Positions 1-8,631 of a stretch of 14,064 nucleotides of DNA are shown piece by piece. The position numbers and the translations under genes are program-made. This DNA is from Jimgerdemannia flammicorona (Eukaryota; Mucoromycota; Endogonomycetes; Endogonales; Endogonaceae): NCBI GenBank assembly GCA_003990745.1, contig RBNI01004434.1, positions 1 to 14,064 on the forward strand, given 5' to 3'. Each line of letters starts with the position of its first letter. The stretch's first letter is position 1. The notes under the pieces were generated by a model that did no database searches, was not told the DNA's origin, and worked only from the letters and a program-made list of their open reading frames with translations.

Positions 1-1021
1 CAGCACCCCGACCCCCCCCCACATGTTGCCAGTCAAAGGCACTGGGTCCCCCCTGCCCAGTACGCTCACCAGAATGCACATTGCTCGCCATCTTGAGAGC
101 ACCGATACTTGAAGATGTTGCTGAAAGTGTTGTCAGAATCTTGTGTCACCCGAATGTTACAGGTGAAAGGACGTTGATACATTGGTAGTCTCTTTCTCAC
201 ATGAGTTTAGTAAATGACCATTTGGATCGCATGGAGGATCGTACTTAGATTTTCCGTTCTGTAAAATACCCGGTTCCGAAACACTTTGCTAGGTCGGCAA
301 AGATGAAGAAGAGACTTTATCGCCAGCCACCCAGTCTCGAATTAGAACATTTAAGCAGCCTAAAATAGCTTTCTTGTCGATTTACAGTGAAATGTGGTTG
401 GAAGCTCATGAACAAAGGCCAAGAATGGACTGGCGAAAGTTGCAGCTGCATTGCTGGCCTAACTATGGAAATTCGACATTTGTCGATTTTTCGCGCGGCC
501 GATCGACACTGGAATTGCTTGTTTTGCATTTGGTGTCATCACAAACCCAGTGACGCACGCAGGCTTTTACCGATGTCATCCCTTCCTTAACGGAGATGGG
601 TTATATTTATTATTTGTCCTTTAGCTGTATCTTTGTCTGCCCAAACATATTTGTACACAGTGTACGAGGCGCGTACACCCTACGTAAATTATTTCGCAGG
701 CAGTTTTGCTTGCATTAAAGATGAATCCAGAGGGCGTTTTCCTAGGGAGCCGCTTGGAGCGAGCTACGACAGCGATATACCCTGCATAATGCCACAGCAC
801 ATGCCGTGTGGCACCGTGGCTCATCAAATCCATAGTAATGGTAGGTAAGCGGATTGTGCCACGTTTCGCAAGTTTCACCCCGTTAATGGATTGGGGGATA
901 ATGTGACGCCAATGTGGTCGAGTGCCACGGTAAACGGACTCTGAGAATATAGCCTCAGTCATCATGGTTTTTGCAATCAAACACAAGTATCGTCTTGTTC
1001 TTAACTCCTGTCGACTGATCG
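1..1021. other. Gene-free stretch, balanced composition
   Basis: I see no supportable gene here. Open frames of 60-143 codons exist on both strands and overlap each other, but none shows a recognisable domain, a splice pattern or biased codon use. A run of nine C lies at 12-20, close to the window edge. Short repeated words built on GTGCCAC occur around 780-930. They are too brief to define an element. Confidence 0.4.
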
Positions 1022-1190
1022 AGGCGATTTCTCTGAATATGGAACATTCCATCTTCGTTAATGTAAGAAAAGGGAGGCTGTACTACATATGCGACACGAG
1101 TCGAATAGCCATAAACCAAACCGATATCATCACATATATCTATTGTAAAATAGACCATTCGACTTGCGTCTCACAGTATATAAAAGTGGG

Positions 1191-1209
1191 AAAAAAAAAA
1201 TAAAAAAAA
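1191..1209 (+). repeat. A-rich tract ending an inserted segment
   Basis: Ten A, one T and eight A close a segment of about 130 bp (1080-1212) that is present in the first tandem unit and absent from the second. An insertion ending in an A-rich tail is reminiscent of a short retroposed sequence. I could not see a clear target duplication or promoter boxes. Confidence 0.35.
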
Positions 1210-1242
1210 TATGAAGGTCCGTGTGGCGTACCGTGGGTAGAA

Positions 1243-1332
1243 CCCGACAACGTTCAACCTGACTTAGATCATCCCGAAAACGTGCAACCGGGTTCGGGGA
1301 ACGTTGTCGGGATGACCTAAGTCGGGTTGAAC
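1243..1332. repeat. Overlapping inverted repeats, alternative hairpins
   Basis: Bases 1252-1277 pair with 1307-1332 with 24 of 26 complementary (GTTCAACCTGACTTAG against CTAAGTCGGGTTGAAC at the outer end). Independently, 1243-1254 (CCCGACAACGTT) is the perfect complement of 1300-1311 (AACGTTGTCGGG). The two pairings share bases and cannot form together. The structure lies within the first tandem unit, and most of its right half is missing from the second. Confidence 0.75.
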
Positions 1333-1355
1333 AACCCAAAAATCGCCAAACGCAA

Positions 1356-1430
1356 CACAGTCGGACAAGTCAAATTAAATTTGATCATCGGATAGTGTCC
1401 AAAATTATTTATTTGACTTGTCCGACTGTG
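1356..1430. repeat. Perfect 20-bp inverted repeat, 35-nt loop
   Basis: CACAGTCGGACAAGTCAAAT at 1356-1375 is repeated as its exact reverse complement at 1411-1430. Only the right half (TTGACTTGTCCGACTGTG) recurs in the second tandem unit near 1709-1726, so the left half was gained in, or lost from, one unit. Confidence 0.8.
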
Positions 1431-1880
1431 ATGGGTGGCCTATCCTGGGACGATCCGTTCCGCTCGGAGCACTAAAGTTGGGAGATATCGCTGCAAATGG
1501 AGCAGCCTTGCTGGGTTATCAAAGTTTATATTACCCCATAGGCGTTTTCTCTGAATACAAAACATTCTATTCTTGGTTTAATGTATGAAAAGGAAGGATT
1601 ACAGGCATGGGAAAATAGCGAAAGTCCGTATGGCGTTCTTTGGGTGGAACCCGATAACAGTTCAACCCGAATTTGGTCGTTCATCCCGGTGACGTCCAAA
1701 ATATATTTGACTTGTCCGACTGTGATGGGTGACCCGTCCCCATCCCGTGTCGATGTGTATATTTCTGCAAATGGCGCTCGACCGTTGCTTGGTCAACAAT
1801 GGTTATGTCACCCCCCGAGGCGTTTTCACTGAATACGAGACATTGCATTCTTCATCAAATGTATGGAAAGGGAGGATCTG

Positions 1881-2220
1881 ATCATAGCGGTGACAACACT
1901 TAGCATTAACGTTCATATCTCCTGATCTTCTTCCTGAAAGCGACTTCACTATCGGTTGCTCAGTCACCATCACTCACTGTGTTGTTATAGGCACGTATTA
2001 TCCCCGACCATTCGAATTGTCCACTTCCAATAAACTTGGTCTTACTATTAACCACTTTTACGCGCATTACCACTACCAGCTGGGATAATGATTCCTTAAT
2101 AAGAGATATCGGACAATTGGTGTTTTCATCTTCGGCCTTCGCCCCCTCCCCTCTTTTTCCTCATAGCTCTCAAACATCGGTAATATTATTGTAAATCACA
2201 TAAAATATTCGTATTATTCA
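1881..2220. other. Gene-free stretch
   Basis: Nothing supportable is visible: no long frame, no repeat of the neighbouring blocks and no RNA gene signature. A pyrimidine-rich patch at about 2145-2165 precedes an AT-rich run leading into the T15A19 tract. Confidence 0.35.

Positions 2221-2254
<34 letters not shown>
2221..2254. repeat. T15A19 homopolymer palindrome
   Basis: Fifteen T (2221-2235) are followed directly by nineteen A (2236-2254), giving a near-perfect self-complementary tract of 34 bases. It could be a genuine microsatellite, the junction of two A-tailed insertions in opposite orientation, or a length error of sequencing and assembly. Confidence 0.85.
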
Positions 2255-3314
2255 CCGGCGCTATGAAGAGTCCCCCAATAAAAAATTTGAGGCTGATAAT
2301 CGTCCCCTCCATTTCGGTAGTTATTTATTTACACGTGGTTGTTTCTCGATTTTGAGCGTCTACAGCCACTGGGACAATTTGGTTATTTAATAATGACAAA
2401 GCTGTACCCCCCCGTATTACAGCAGTCATTTCTTTATGCATGGTTTTTTTTCTCGTCTTCAGCCACATCACCCCTGAACAATAAAGAGAGTCACCGGCCT
2501 CCCATAAGGCCACACGTCCGTCCGTCTCCAGGGGCACGGGCCTTGAGACAATTCCGACATTTTGTTATCACTGAGAAATATTCTTCAGTGCCGTTCTATT
2601 AACCGGTCATCGTTGCTTCTACGAAGAGAGGGTTGGAATATGTATCGCGGAATAGGCGAGGTCCAAAATTTCGCAATTCACTTCATTAACAAGATCGAAA
2701 GGAGTATTCGATGTGCGAGTTCTCAATTTCTCGTCCTCTTTAACCACGCCGGAACTTCAACGGGTCATCCGGAACTTGGCATACGCAGAGTATACATGGT
2801 AGTCGGTCCAGGGTCATATATAGCAATACGCACGTTTTGCGATAGCGGTCCAGATTGCAGACGTTTTATGAAAGCGGTCCAACTAGGCAACCGGCCAAAC
2901 GGTCCGTTCCCATTAGTAGCACAGCAAGAGGCGAAATTGCCTCTTTTTCCGTATTGGGTGTACCACAGTTAAGTTTTGGACGTACCCCAGGTTTCGGGTG
3001 CGCGTGTTTCTTGGCAATATTTCCTAAATAGGTATTCGGGAATTTGATTGCAAAGTTCATTGGCCAAATATAAAATCTTATACTGCACCAAATTCTTTCC
3101 AAAATGTTTATTCTACACGGGAACGCCGACCTTTAACCTGCGATCTGAGAACCTCTTTCCATTCTATTACGCCTGCAATATTTGTGAACCCACAACACGG
3201 AAAACTAGTCCGCTCCAGGCCATTGTTGAATGTGTATTAAAGATCGACTTCCCTCACCCCCCCACCTCCAAAAATTATAATTATATTTGGCAACAGTTCA
3301 ACCCTCCCGTCGCA
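2255..3314. other. Upstream region of the channel gene
   Basis: No gene is recognised. A 136-codon open frame at 2562-2972 and an upstream open extension at 3048-3314 carry no domain and look like chance. Local short repeats are visible: CCGGAACTT twice near 2750-2780, and CGGTCC four times (2804-2809, 2846-2851, 2875-2880, 2900-2905) at unequal spacing. AT-rich DNA at about 3275-3297, just before the preferred start codon, may include the core promoter, but no convincing TATA box can be assigned. Confidence 0.35.
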
Positions 3315-5292
3315 ATGGCAGATCCAAATCATAGTGGTACGACTCTTGCTACGAAAGGGGCCAAAACCTTCTCCGAACCAGACCTCGAGGAACAGCCTGA
3401 AGACGATATCGACATCGAGGTAGAAGTCAAAACCGCTGTGATGGATGTAATTCAAAAGAAAGACTACACTCGCGGGGAGGGTCTTACGAACGTACTTGTC
3501 AAAGCGATTGACAAGGCTCCGGAATTGGCGTCCAGTGCTCTTCGGGAATTGTCCTACGTCAAGCTGCCGGCAAACAAGATCAAGTACGACGACAACAACA
3601 GCTCAAAAAGCAAATTTACGGAGCTGGAAAATTTTCATCCGTGCATACTTGATCCAGAATCTAAAAAATGGGCACCGATGAAAGATAGTTTCACCGACGC
3701 GTTTATAAAGAAAATCGACATCTTCAACTTGACTAATAGAAAAAACCGGCGTTACAGTGTATGCATCGTGCCCTTCGACGACTTTTCAAAGTATGAAAAT
3801 ACCACCTCTTGGCGTGTTCAAGTCAGCCCTTACACGAAATTTGCACACTCGAAAAATTCGGATTTCGCGGAACCAGCGTTGGAAGCTGTCGTTCAATACA
3901 AATGGTATGAGATTTCCTTCTCTTTTGTGGTACGCGTGGTTTGTTGGAAATCAAACTAACGATTTACTTGTCTTTATCGTAGGCTTTCTTTCGCAAGGAC
4001 ACGCTACTGGCTGAATTTTGCGCTCTTCCTCACCTACTTCGCTGTTTTCGCATCTATGATTGATGGTCATGTCGATCACGGGACCGGAGATATTACAACA
4101 ATCGTATTGGGCGCCTTCTTTATCTTCCAAGAATTCAGGCTACTGATTAATAGACCCGTGCCCTATTTGAAGTGCACGTACAATTACACCGACATCGCAA
4201 CTATCGGCTTCCCGTTTGTTACGGCGATTTTGGATAGATATGCGCCTGGCATCAATATATATTATCCACCAAACGATTGGCTTCCAAGTTTCTCGCTGTT
4301 GTTACTTTGGATTTCCCTTGTGAGTATTAATATGTTTTTGTATTGCTTCGACTAAATCGTTTCCCGAGTTACAGATACGCATGATTGATAATAATCCTCT
4401 GGATTTTAATTTTAAACATAGATCAGCCGGTTGCGCGGTAATTATCTATGTTTTCCTCCTCACATAGTATATCCTGTTCGACTTCGAAGTTCATTCCTTC
4501 TATCAACCGGCAACTAATGATTTATTTCATCCTTATCACCAACAGTCGTCAAAAGAATCGGCATTCTAGTTATTGTCATATATTCAATTCTCCAACACAT
4601 TTGGCCTTTCATATTCATTGCGAGCGCCTTCCTGCTGGCGTTCGCACATGCGCTCCTCGTTCTTCTTCGTCACGTACCACTCATTAACCAGGCCAGCCCC
4701 TATAGCGGCAACCTCACAAATACTGCTGGAGTCGTTGCCGACACCATCTCACTTACCGCTAATTCTTCCGATGCATCGAACGGTGCGTTCCATCAATGGG
4801 ACACTGCCGTGCCATCTATCATCTACTTTCTCGGTGGTGACTGGTCCAGCTTGTCCGCATACGACACGAGCCCTTATCGGACCGTGTTGAAATGCGTTTT
4901 TACCTTTATGGTTACGATTGGGATTTTGAATGTCTCCATTGCCTTGCTCAACGACATTTTCAGTAAGACGTACGCAAATGGCGAGCGAGAATGGGTCATC
5001 ATGATGGCGGAAACTGTGGCAAGGGTGGAGTATTTGCTAATGCTGCCCAAGGAGCACGGAAACGATAAATATTTCCCGAAGAAGATTGCTTACATTGGTT
5101 GGTATATCTCTCTATACAACCTAGTCATTAGCAATCCCCATCATTGACTGACCTTGTGTCTACGTATTTTACCCCTCAGCTCATGACACCGAAATTATAC
5201 AATACGATAACGCGAAAAAGAATGATGATGCCCAAGTCTATTCTTCCGATTGGTTCAATGGAAAAAAAAAAGAATCAGACAAAATGTCGTGA
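3315..5292 (+). CDS. Six-helix cation channel, TRP-like (Ion_trans family)
   Basis: Predicted membrane cation channel subunit. Exons 3315-3904, 3983-4323, 4468-4488, 4546-5097 and 5180-5292 join to 1617 nt, giving 538 residues with every junction in phase. The start at 3315 is preferred: its context is CGCAATGG, an acidic cytosolic domain follows, and upstream codons look like leader DNA. Residues 1-200 are hydrophilic. Hydrophobic segments then lie at about 206-224, 234-252, 267-281, 299-314, 324-358 and 431-455. S4 and its linker are basic (VRLRIVKRIG, about 314-323). The pore loop holds WDTAVPSIIYFLGGDWSSL (402-420) with a GGDW filter-like motif. NLT and NSS glycosylation sequons (373, 390) sit in the S5-pore turret. 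After S6, EREWVIMMAE...RVEYL recalls the post-S6 Trp/Glu region of fungal relatives. The tail is lysine- and aspartate-rich. I see no ankyrin or WD40 repeats, so it is a short form. No disabling change was seen. Ion selectivity is not inferable. Confidence 0.8.
3905..3982 (+). other. Intron 1 of the channel gene
   Basis: 78 nt, GTATGA...TCGTAG, with a CTAAC branch site at 3956-3960. It splits a Trp codon (TG|G), and splicing continues QYKW into LSFARTRYW at the start of S1. Read through, the frame ends at 3957-3959. Confidence 0.85.
4324..4467 (+). other. Intron 2 of the channel gene
   Basis: 144 nt, GTATTA...CACATAG. A more canonical donor GTGAGT starts four bases upstream at 4320, but it would leave the wrong phase for the next exon. 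The 4324 donor keeps the frame WISLV-I-YPVRLR. Assignment by phase and protein similarity only. Confidence 0.55.
4468..4488 (+). other. 21-nt microexon encoding the basic part of S4
   Basis: Bounded by ATAG before and GTTCAT after, this exon contributes YPVRLR and part of two isoleucine codons. It supplies the arginines that precede IVKRIG, matching the L-R-x-x-K/R-R-x-G pattern usual at the S4 to S4-S5 boundary of TRP-like channels. Because it is 21 nt and both flanking introns share the same phase, skipping it also keeps the frame and removes seven residues. Confidence 0.55.
4489..4545 (+). other. Intron 3 of the channel gene
   Basis: 57 nt, GTTCAT...CAACAG, with CTAAT in CAACTAATG (4511-4519) as likely branch site. 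In-frame stops upstream of 4545 (for example TGA at 4518) show that the following exon cannot extend far to the left. The donor is unusual but of the same GTTNNT type as intron 4. Confidence 0.6.
5098..5179 (+). other. Intron 4 of the channel gene
   Basis: 82 nt, GTTGGT...CCTCAG. An alternative donor GTATAT at 5102 would give an immediate stop after the acceptor. The GTTGGT donor joins KKIAYI to AHDTEIIQYDN and the rest of a 36-residue charged tail ending at TGA 5290-5292, so it is preferred. Confidence 0.65.
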
Positions 5293-5526
5293 TTTCCGAT
5301 TCACTTATGTAAGTCATGTAGGTTCCGAGATTTCGTTTGACGCGCAGTTTGATTTCCATACGTCTCACAGTTTCACTCTAGAATGAGATGATTAACTTCG
5401 ATTACCTTCCTTTCAAATATTCAGAGCAAATCTACCTTAACTCAAATACTTGACAATAACTCTTTTTATATCATCTATTGTGGCAGTCGCCACTTAATCA
5501 ATGAAAGTGAATTACCACAGTCTACC

Positions 5527-5532
5527 AATAAA
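5527..5532 (+). terminator. Possible polyadenylation signal
   Basis: AATAAA lies 235 bases after the channel stop codon in AT-rich sequence. It matches the consensus hexamer, but fungal signals are loose, so this is only a candidate. Confidence 0.3.
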
Positions 5533-6004
5533 CGACTGTCCTTTACTTGACAAGAGGTGTAACTAGAATATTTATGCGAAAGAAAATAATGAAAGACAAT
5601 AATATTGGGTCAGCGACTTGTCCTGGTGTGTCCCATTTTGCAAGTTTTGGCGGAGGACGCGACAGTAGAGGTTTGACGGTGTATGTTGAATCGGTGTGTT
5701 CAGCTGTTGGCCGCAATGACCCAGGAAATTTCATTTTCATCTTCCTGGTCTCCTCTTCTAACATCTACACCAAATTGCCGCTACTGAAAACCTCACGTGC
5801 ACCCAAACTACAAAACCGTTCAATCTCCATTTACTTCGCTTTCCACATAATAATCAGCAGCGATATGTATTCGAAACCTCATTACTAAAAGCCAAGAACG
5901 CCCTTGCTCAAGCTCCATGAGAATTGCTGCTCTGACCGTGGAGATACACATTTATTCCGGTTTTTTACGTGGCCGATGGGCACCAGGGTTTCTTGTTTCG
6001 GACA

Positions 6005-6014
6005 GTGACGTCAC
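6005..6014. promoter_or_regulatory. CRE-like palindrome GTGACGTCAC
   Basis: A perfect 10-bp palindrome containing TGACGTCA, the consensus of CREB/ATF-type bZIP factors. It lies about 190 bases before the T-poor open segment. One isolated site can occur by chance. Confidence 0.3.
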
Positions 6015-6163
6015 CAAACCTCTTTTCGAACAAAAGCACAATGCCCTGATGAGTCGGTTGACAAGATTCATTCTGCTATTTGAGTTATGGTTCATTTGGC
6101 AGGCATATTTAATACAATATCAATGCCAGCCTCTGGTTTGAATTGCCCTTCTAGTTAAAATAA

Positions 6164-7372
6164 ATAGATAAATATTCTTTATTACTTGATAACAGAGCCC
6201 GCGAGGATCTACAAAGAAAGAGCCTTCGACACCTACACTCAACAGCCAAGCACTTGAAAAGCCAAATGCAAAGAATTCAACTACCCTACTGCTATAGCAA
6301 CATCCTCGACTATTTCCGAGCATACCACGAACAGTTGCTCCACCTGGACCTAACGCTTCAATCCGTATGCAAAGGGTGCGGATGGATGGAAACTGCTATT
6401 TCAAACATCGAAAAGGCGATCTGCTACGTATGGGTCCCGGACTGCTCGAACATGGACAGCAACTGGAGCGGTTCAAGCGGCCTCCCACGAATCAACAAGC
6501 GGCAACGGCAGCGATCAAGAATTGGATCAAGAAACAGCAATCAAGATCCATATGACTGCACAGGCAGAACTCGTCACAAGAACAGGAGTGGTTCTCTACC
6601 AGCGAGGACAGCGACCAAGCAACCGAAAAACCAAAGGCCAAGATAACCTTCTCCAATCGCGGAAAAACCAGCCTCAAGATCCGAACGACCGAAGGGTGGG
6701 TCAAAAAGACGCTGGTCAAACGTAAAAGCGCTCCTTACCGAAGGGACTGCGATTGCGGAGAAAAAATAAGGGCAGAAGAACCCCACAAAAGCATTCACCA
6801 GAAATGCGGAGAATTGATCTACACAAACCAAGGAGGCTACTGTTTGTTCCGCCAGAAGAACAACCGGTACCGACCGCCATTCAAATCCCAGTCCTCGAAG
6901 CAAGAATCGCGGTACTCGAAAGGTCCATCAGGGAACTAGATGAGTTGACGAAGAATTCGAGACACAAGTAGCTATACAACAAGCCGAAAGGGCAGAACCG
7001 CCAAGACGCAGACAAAGGACCCGCCGGCTAAGGGAAAACTTGGAACCACTCGAAGTCATCGAAATAGAAGATGAACAAGACGAACAAGATGAACCAGAAG
7101 GCGGCCCACCAGATGGAGAAGACCCAGAGGAGGTCCCGGAAACTCCACAAGAACAGATGGGGATTCCCGACTTCAGAGGAAATCGAAAAAACGAATCACC
7201 ACCACCGTTGCAACAAGTCCTTTTCCCGATCGTTCGGACAAAGGAACAAACGCAAATCATGAAAGAAGTCAAAGTTAGCTGGGGAAGACTCATCAGATGT
7301 ATAGAAATCATCCGACCAAGGACAACAATCCCAAACAAGCTAGGAGTCGGAGGAAGGAACGAAGATTACCTT
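6164..7372 (+). pseudogene. T-poor, frame-shifting coding remnant, unknown protein
   Basis: From about 6190 the + strand is almost devoid of T (only a few per 60 bases near 7080-7140), as in the coding strand of some retroelements. Good protein-like sequence passes through phases. One frame runs from 6164 to 6646 (FRAYHEQLLHLDL, CKGCGWME). A second runs from about 6367 to 6939 with one TGA at 6553 and carries a Cys/His cluster, CDCG...HKSIHQKCGE (about 6751-6815). A third (about 6850-6970) gives a leucine-heptad coil, PVLEARIAVLERSIREL. A fourth stretch, in the phase of the first, runs from 6956 to 7376, is basic and then very acidic (EIEDEQDEQDEPEGG), and ends at TGA just past the copia junction. 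Because T is rare, stops are rare in every frame, so openness is weak evidence. It may be a decayed gag-like or nucleic-acid-binding protein, or an intron-containing host gene. The copia LTR begins at its 3' end. Confidence 0.4.
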
Positions 7373-7600
7373 TGTTGAAATTCCTATTATTTTGACATCT
7401 TGATAATGTGGCTTATATGTAACTATGTCATCTTTGAATTACATCACTCAACGCGTAAATATGCACTATCTGGAATAATAAACAATGCTCCTCCCTTCTT
7501 CTCCCACTCCATACTCCAACTAAGATACAACAAAGGTTATAAGCCCTACTTAGTGGCTAATAAGAAATACCTCTCTAAGACTGTATACTACTCTATGCCA
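7373..7600 (+). repeat. Copia 5' LTR (probable)
   Basis: Starts TGTTGAAATTCC at the abrupt end of the T-poor segment and ends ...CTATGCCA before a primer-site-like sequence, giving TG...CA ends and 228 bp. The five bases before it are ACCTT (7368-7372). The matching 3' copy lies outside the window, so the right border is inferred from the primer site and the nearby gag start. Confidence 0.6.
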
Positions 7601-7601
7601 A

Positions 7602-7612
7602 GATATCAGTGC
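7602..7612 (+). other. Copia primer-binding site candidate
   Basis: GATATCAGTGC follows the LTR directly and resembles the TGGTATCAGAGC site that many copia elements use with initiator methionine tRNA. GG to GA is the same transition that decayed the rest of the element. Confidence 0.4.
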
Positions 7613-7614
7613 AG

Positions 7615-8631
7615 ATGAACCAAGGAACCAGTACAAGTATGCTGAACACAGCAGGTGCAGATACCTCTGAAACAGGTACAATGGTCACAGTTCTTATGAT
7701 AAATTTAAATACAGCCAAGAGGTTAATTCCTATTGTTGATAGTAAGGACTATACTATTTGGACATTCCATATGAGCAATCTTCTGAGAGAATGCAGCTTG
7801 GCAGAGTATATGAAACTGTAGATACAGATTCAAGATTATAATGCTACAAATAATCACCAAGCATTATAAGAGATTATATTTATATTATCAAACCAGTAGA
7901 CAAAGTGGAAGACTCTATTCAATTATCATATATATATAAGTATTCTTATTAAATAGATTCCATCTGAAATCTCAGCTATTAAATCTATAAATAAAATCCA
8001 AGAAGAGTATCTTTTAATATACTAATTATATTGATAATCTGGTAAATCAAGAGAATTTCCTAAATATACTAGTAGAGTATATCAGTAATGAAGACAAGAT
8101 TCTGGTCCTTATAAGAGGTCTTTATGAGATAATAATATTATAATAGTAGCTATATATAAGAGCAGAAAACTTATAGACTATATCTATATATATATAATAA
8201 TGAGCCTTATCAATAAAGAGAAAATGTTCTACAGATCATACAGATGAGGCAAGAAGTATCAATAAGATAAAAAATATAAAAATTTTGACAGAAACTACTA
8301 TTATTATAGCAAATATAGATATATACAAAATGACTGATATTATAAGAATAAGGAGAATGATGAAAATAAGTATAGAAGTCAGTATTGGTAATATAGAAGC
8401 AGTAGAAAGGAATGTAATAGCAAAGAATAATATAATATAAATATTACTAAAACTGATAAAAATTAGAGTTAAGGTATATTCTATATACGTATAAGTAATA
8501 TATGTTGAGTATTTAGAGAAAATATCATCTATATTTATCTAAGCTATACATATATTTTTAAGTTAGCAAAAAGCAATAATATAAATAAAGTATATATCAA
8601 TATAGCTAATAACAATGATATATAGCTTACA
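7615..8631 (+). pseudogene. Copia gag remnant
   Basis: ATG at 7615 opens 68 codons before a TAG at 7819-7821. The segment PIVDSKDYTIWTFHMSNLLR (residues 39-58) matches the start of copia gag, where a Tyr-x-x-Trp motif precedes a helix. Beyond the stop, gag-like phrases continue through several TAA/TAG codons (for example NLVNQENFLNILVEYISNED near 8030-8090), then lysine/tyrosine-rich sequence towards a decayed nucleocapsid. It ends at 8631 within the protease Trp-Leu codons, where the palindrome is inserted. Not functional. Confidence 0.75.
8623..8631 (+). repeat. Left target duplication of the palindrome
   Basis: TAGCTTACA here and TAGCTTATA at 11732-11740 flank the inserted inverted repeat. 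They differ only by C/T at a CpA site. In the copia reading frame both encode a decayed Trp-Leu of the protease WLIDSG region, so the same codons occur twice. Confidence 0.65.

Larger units (their letters stand above)
1022..1880 (+). repeat. Degenerate tandem direct repeats (three blocks)
   Basis: Three kinds of block recur in the same order. Block one (about 60 bp, starting GGCG.TTTC.CTGAATA and ending in GAAA.GGAGG) lies at 1022-1079, 1540-1601 and 1818-1879. Block two (GTCCGTRTGGCGT ... CATCCCG) lies at 1216-1277 and 1623-1690. Block three (GTCCAAAAT ... TTGACTTGTCCGACTGTG ... GGGTG) lies at about 1396-1437 and 1694-1731. The second unit is about 278 bp. The first is about 518 bp because it contains extra DNA at about 1080-1212 and a hairpin segment at 1278-1395. 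No reading frame is conserved between the copies, so this is probably non-coding element DNA. The repeats are seen directly; calling them a mobile element is inference. Confidence 0.75.
5293..6163. other. Region downstream of the channel gene, no gene recognised
   Basis: Open frames at 5547-5888 (+), 5543-5764 (-) and 5917-6141 (+) overlap or abut and carry no recognisable domain. The AT-rich end (about 6140-6190, ending TTGATAACAG) resembles a 3' splice site or an LTR edge before the T-poor segment, but neither reading can be confirmed. Confidence 0.4.

Noticed and set aside
621..1052. 143-codon minus-strand open frame, overlapping plus-strand frames of similar length
   Set aside because: No domain, no plausible codon bias, and it overlaps the first tandem block. 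Length alone is within chance for this composition.
2562..2972. 136-codon plus-strand open frame before the channel gene
   Set aside because: No recognisable motif, and it contains the local CGGTCC repeats. No splice connection to the channel could be seen.
3048..3314. Upstream ATG extending the channel first exon by 89 codons
   Set aside because: The extension has leader-like composition and no acidic or domain character. The ATG at 3315 has good context and begins the coherent protein.
4320..4325. GTGAGT as the donor of channel intron 2
   Set aside because: It is the best consensus, but it would put the following exons out of frame. The donor at 4324 restores the whole protein, and the total divides exactly by three.
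5547..5888. 113-codon plus-strand open frame
   Set aside because: No domain, and an opposite-strand frame of similar quality overlaps it.
8470..8560. Zinc-knuckle (CCHC) of copia gag
   Set aside because: The position is right, but Cys and His codons cannot be assigned with confidence after the decay.
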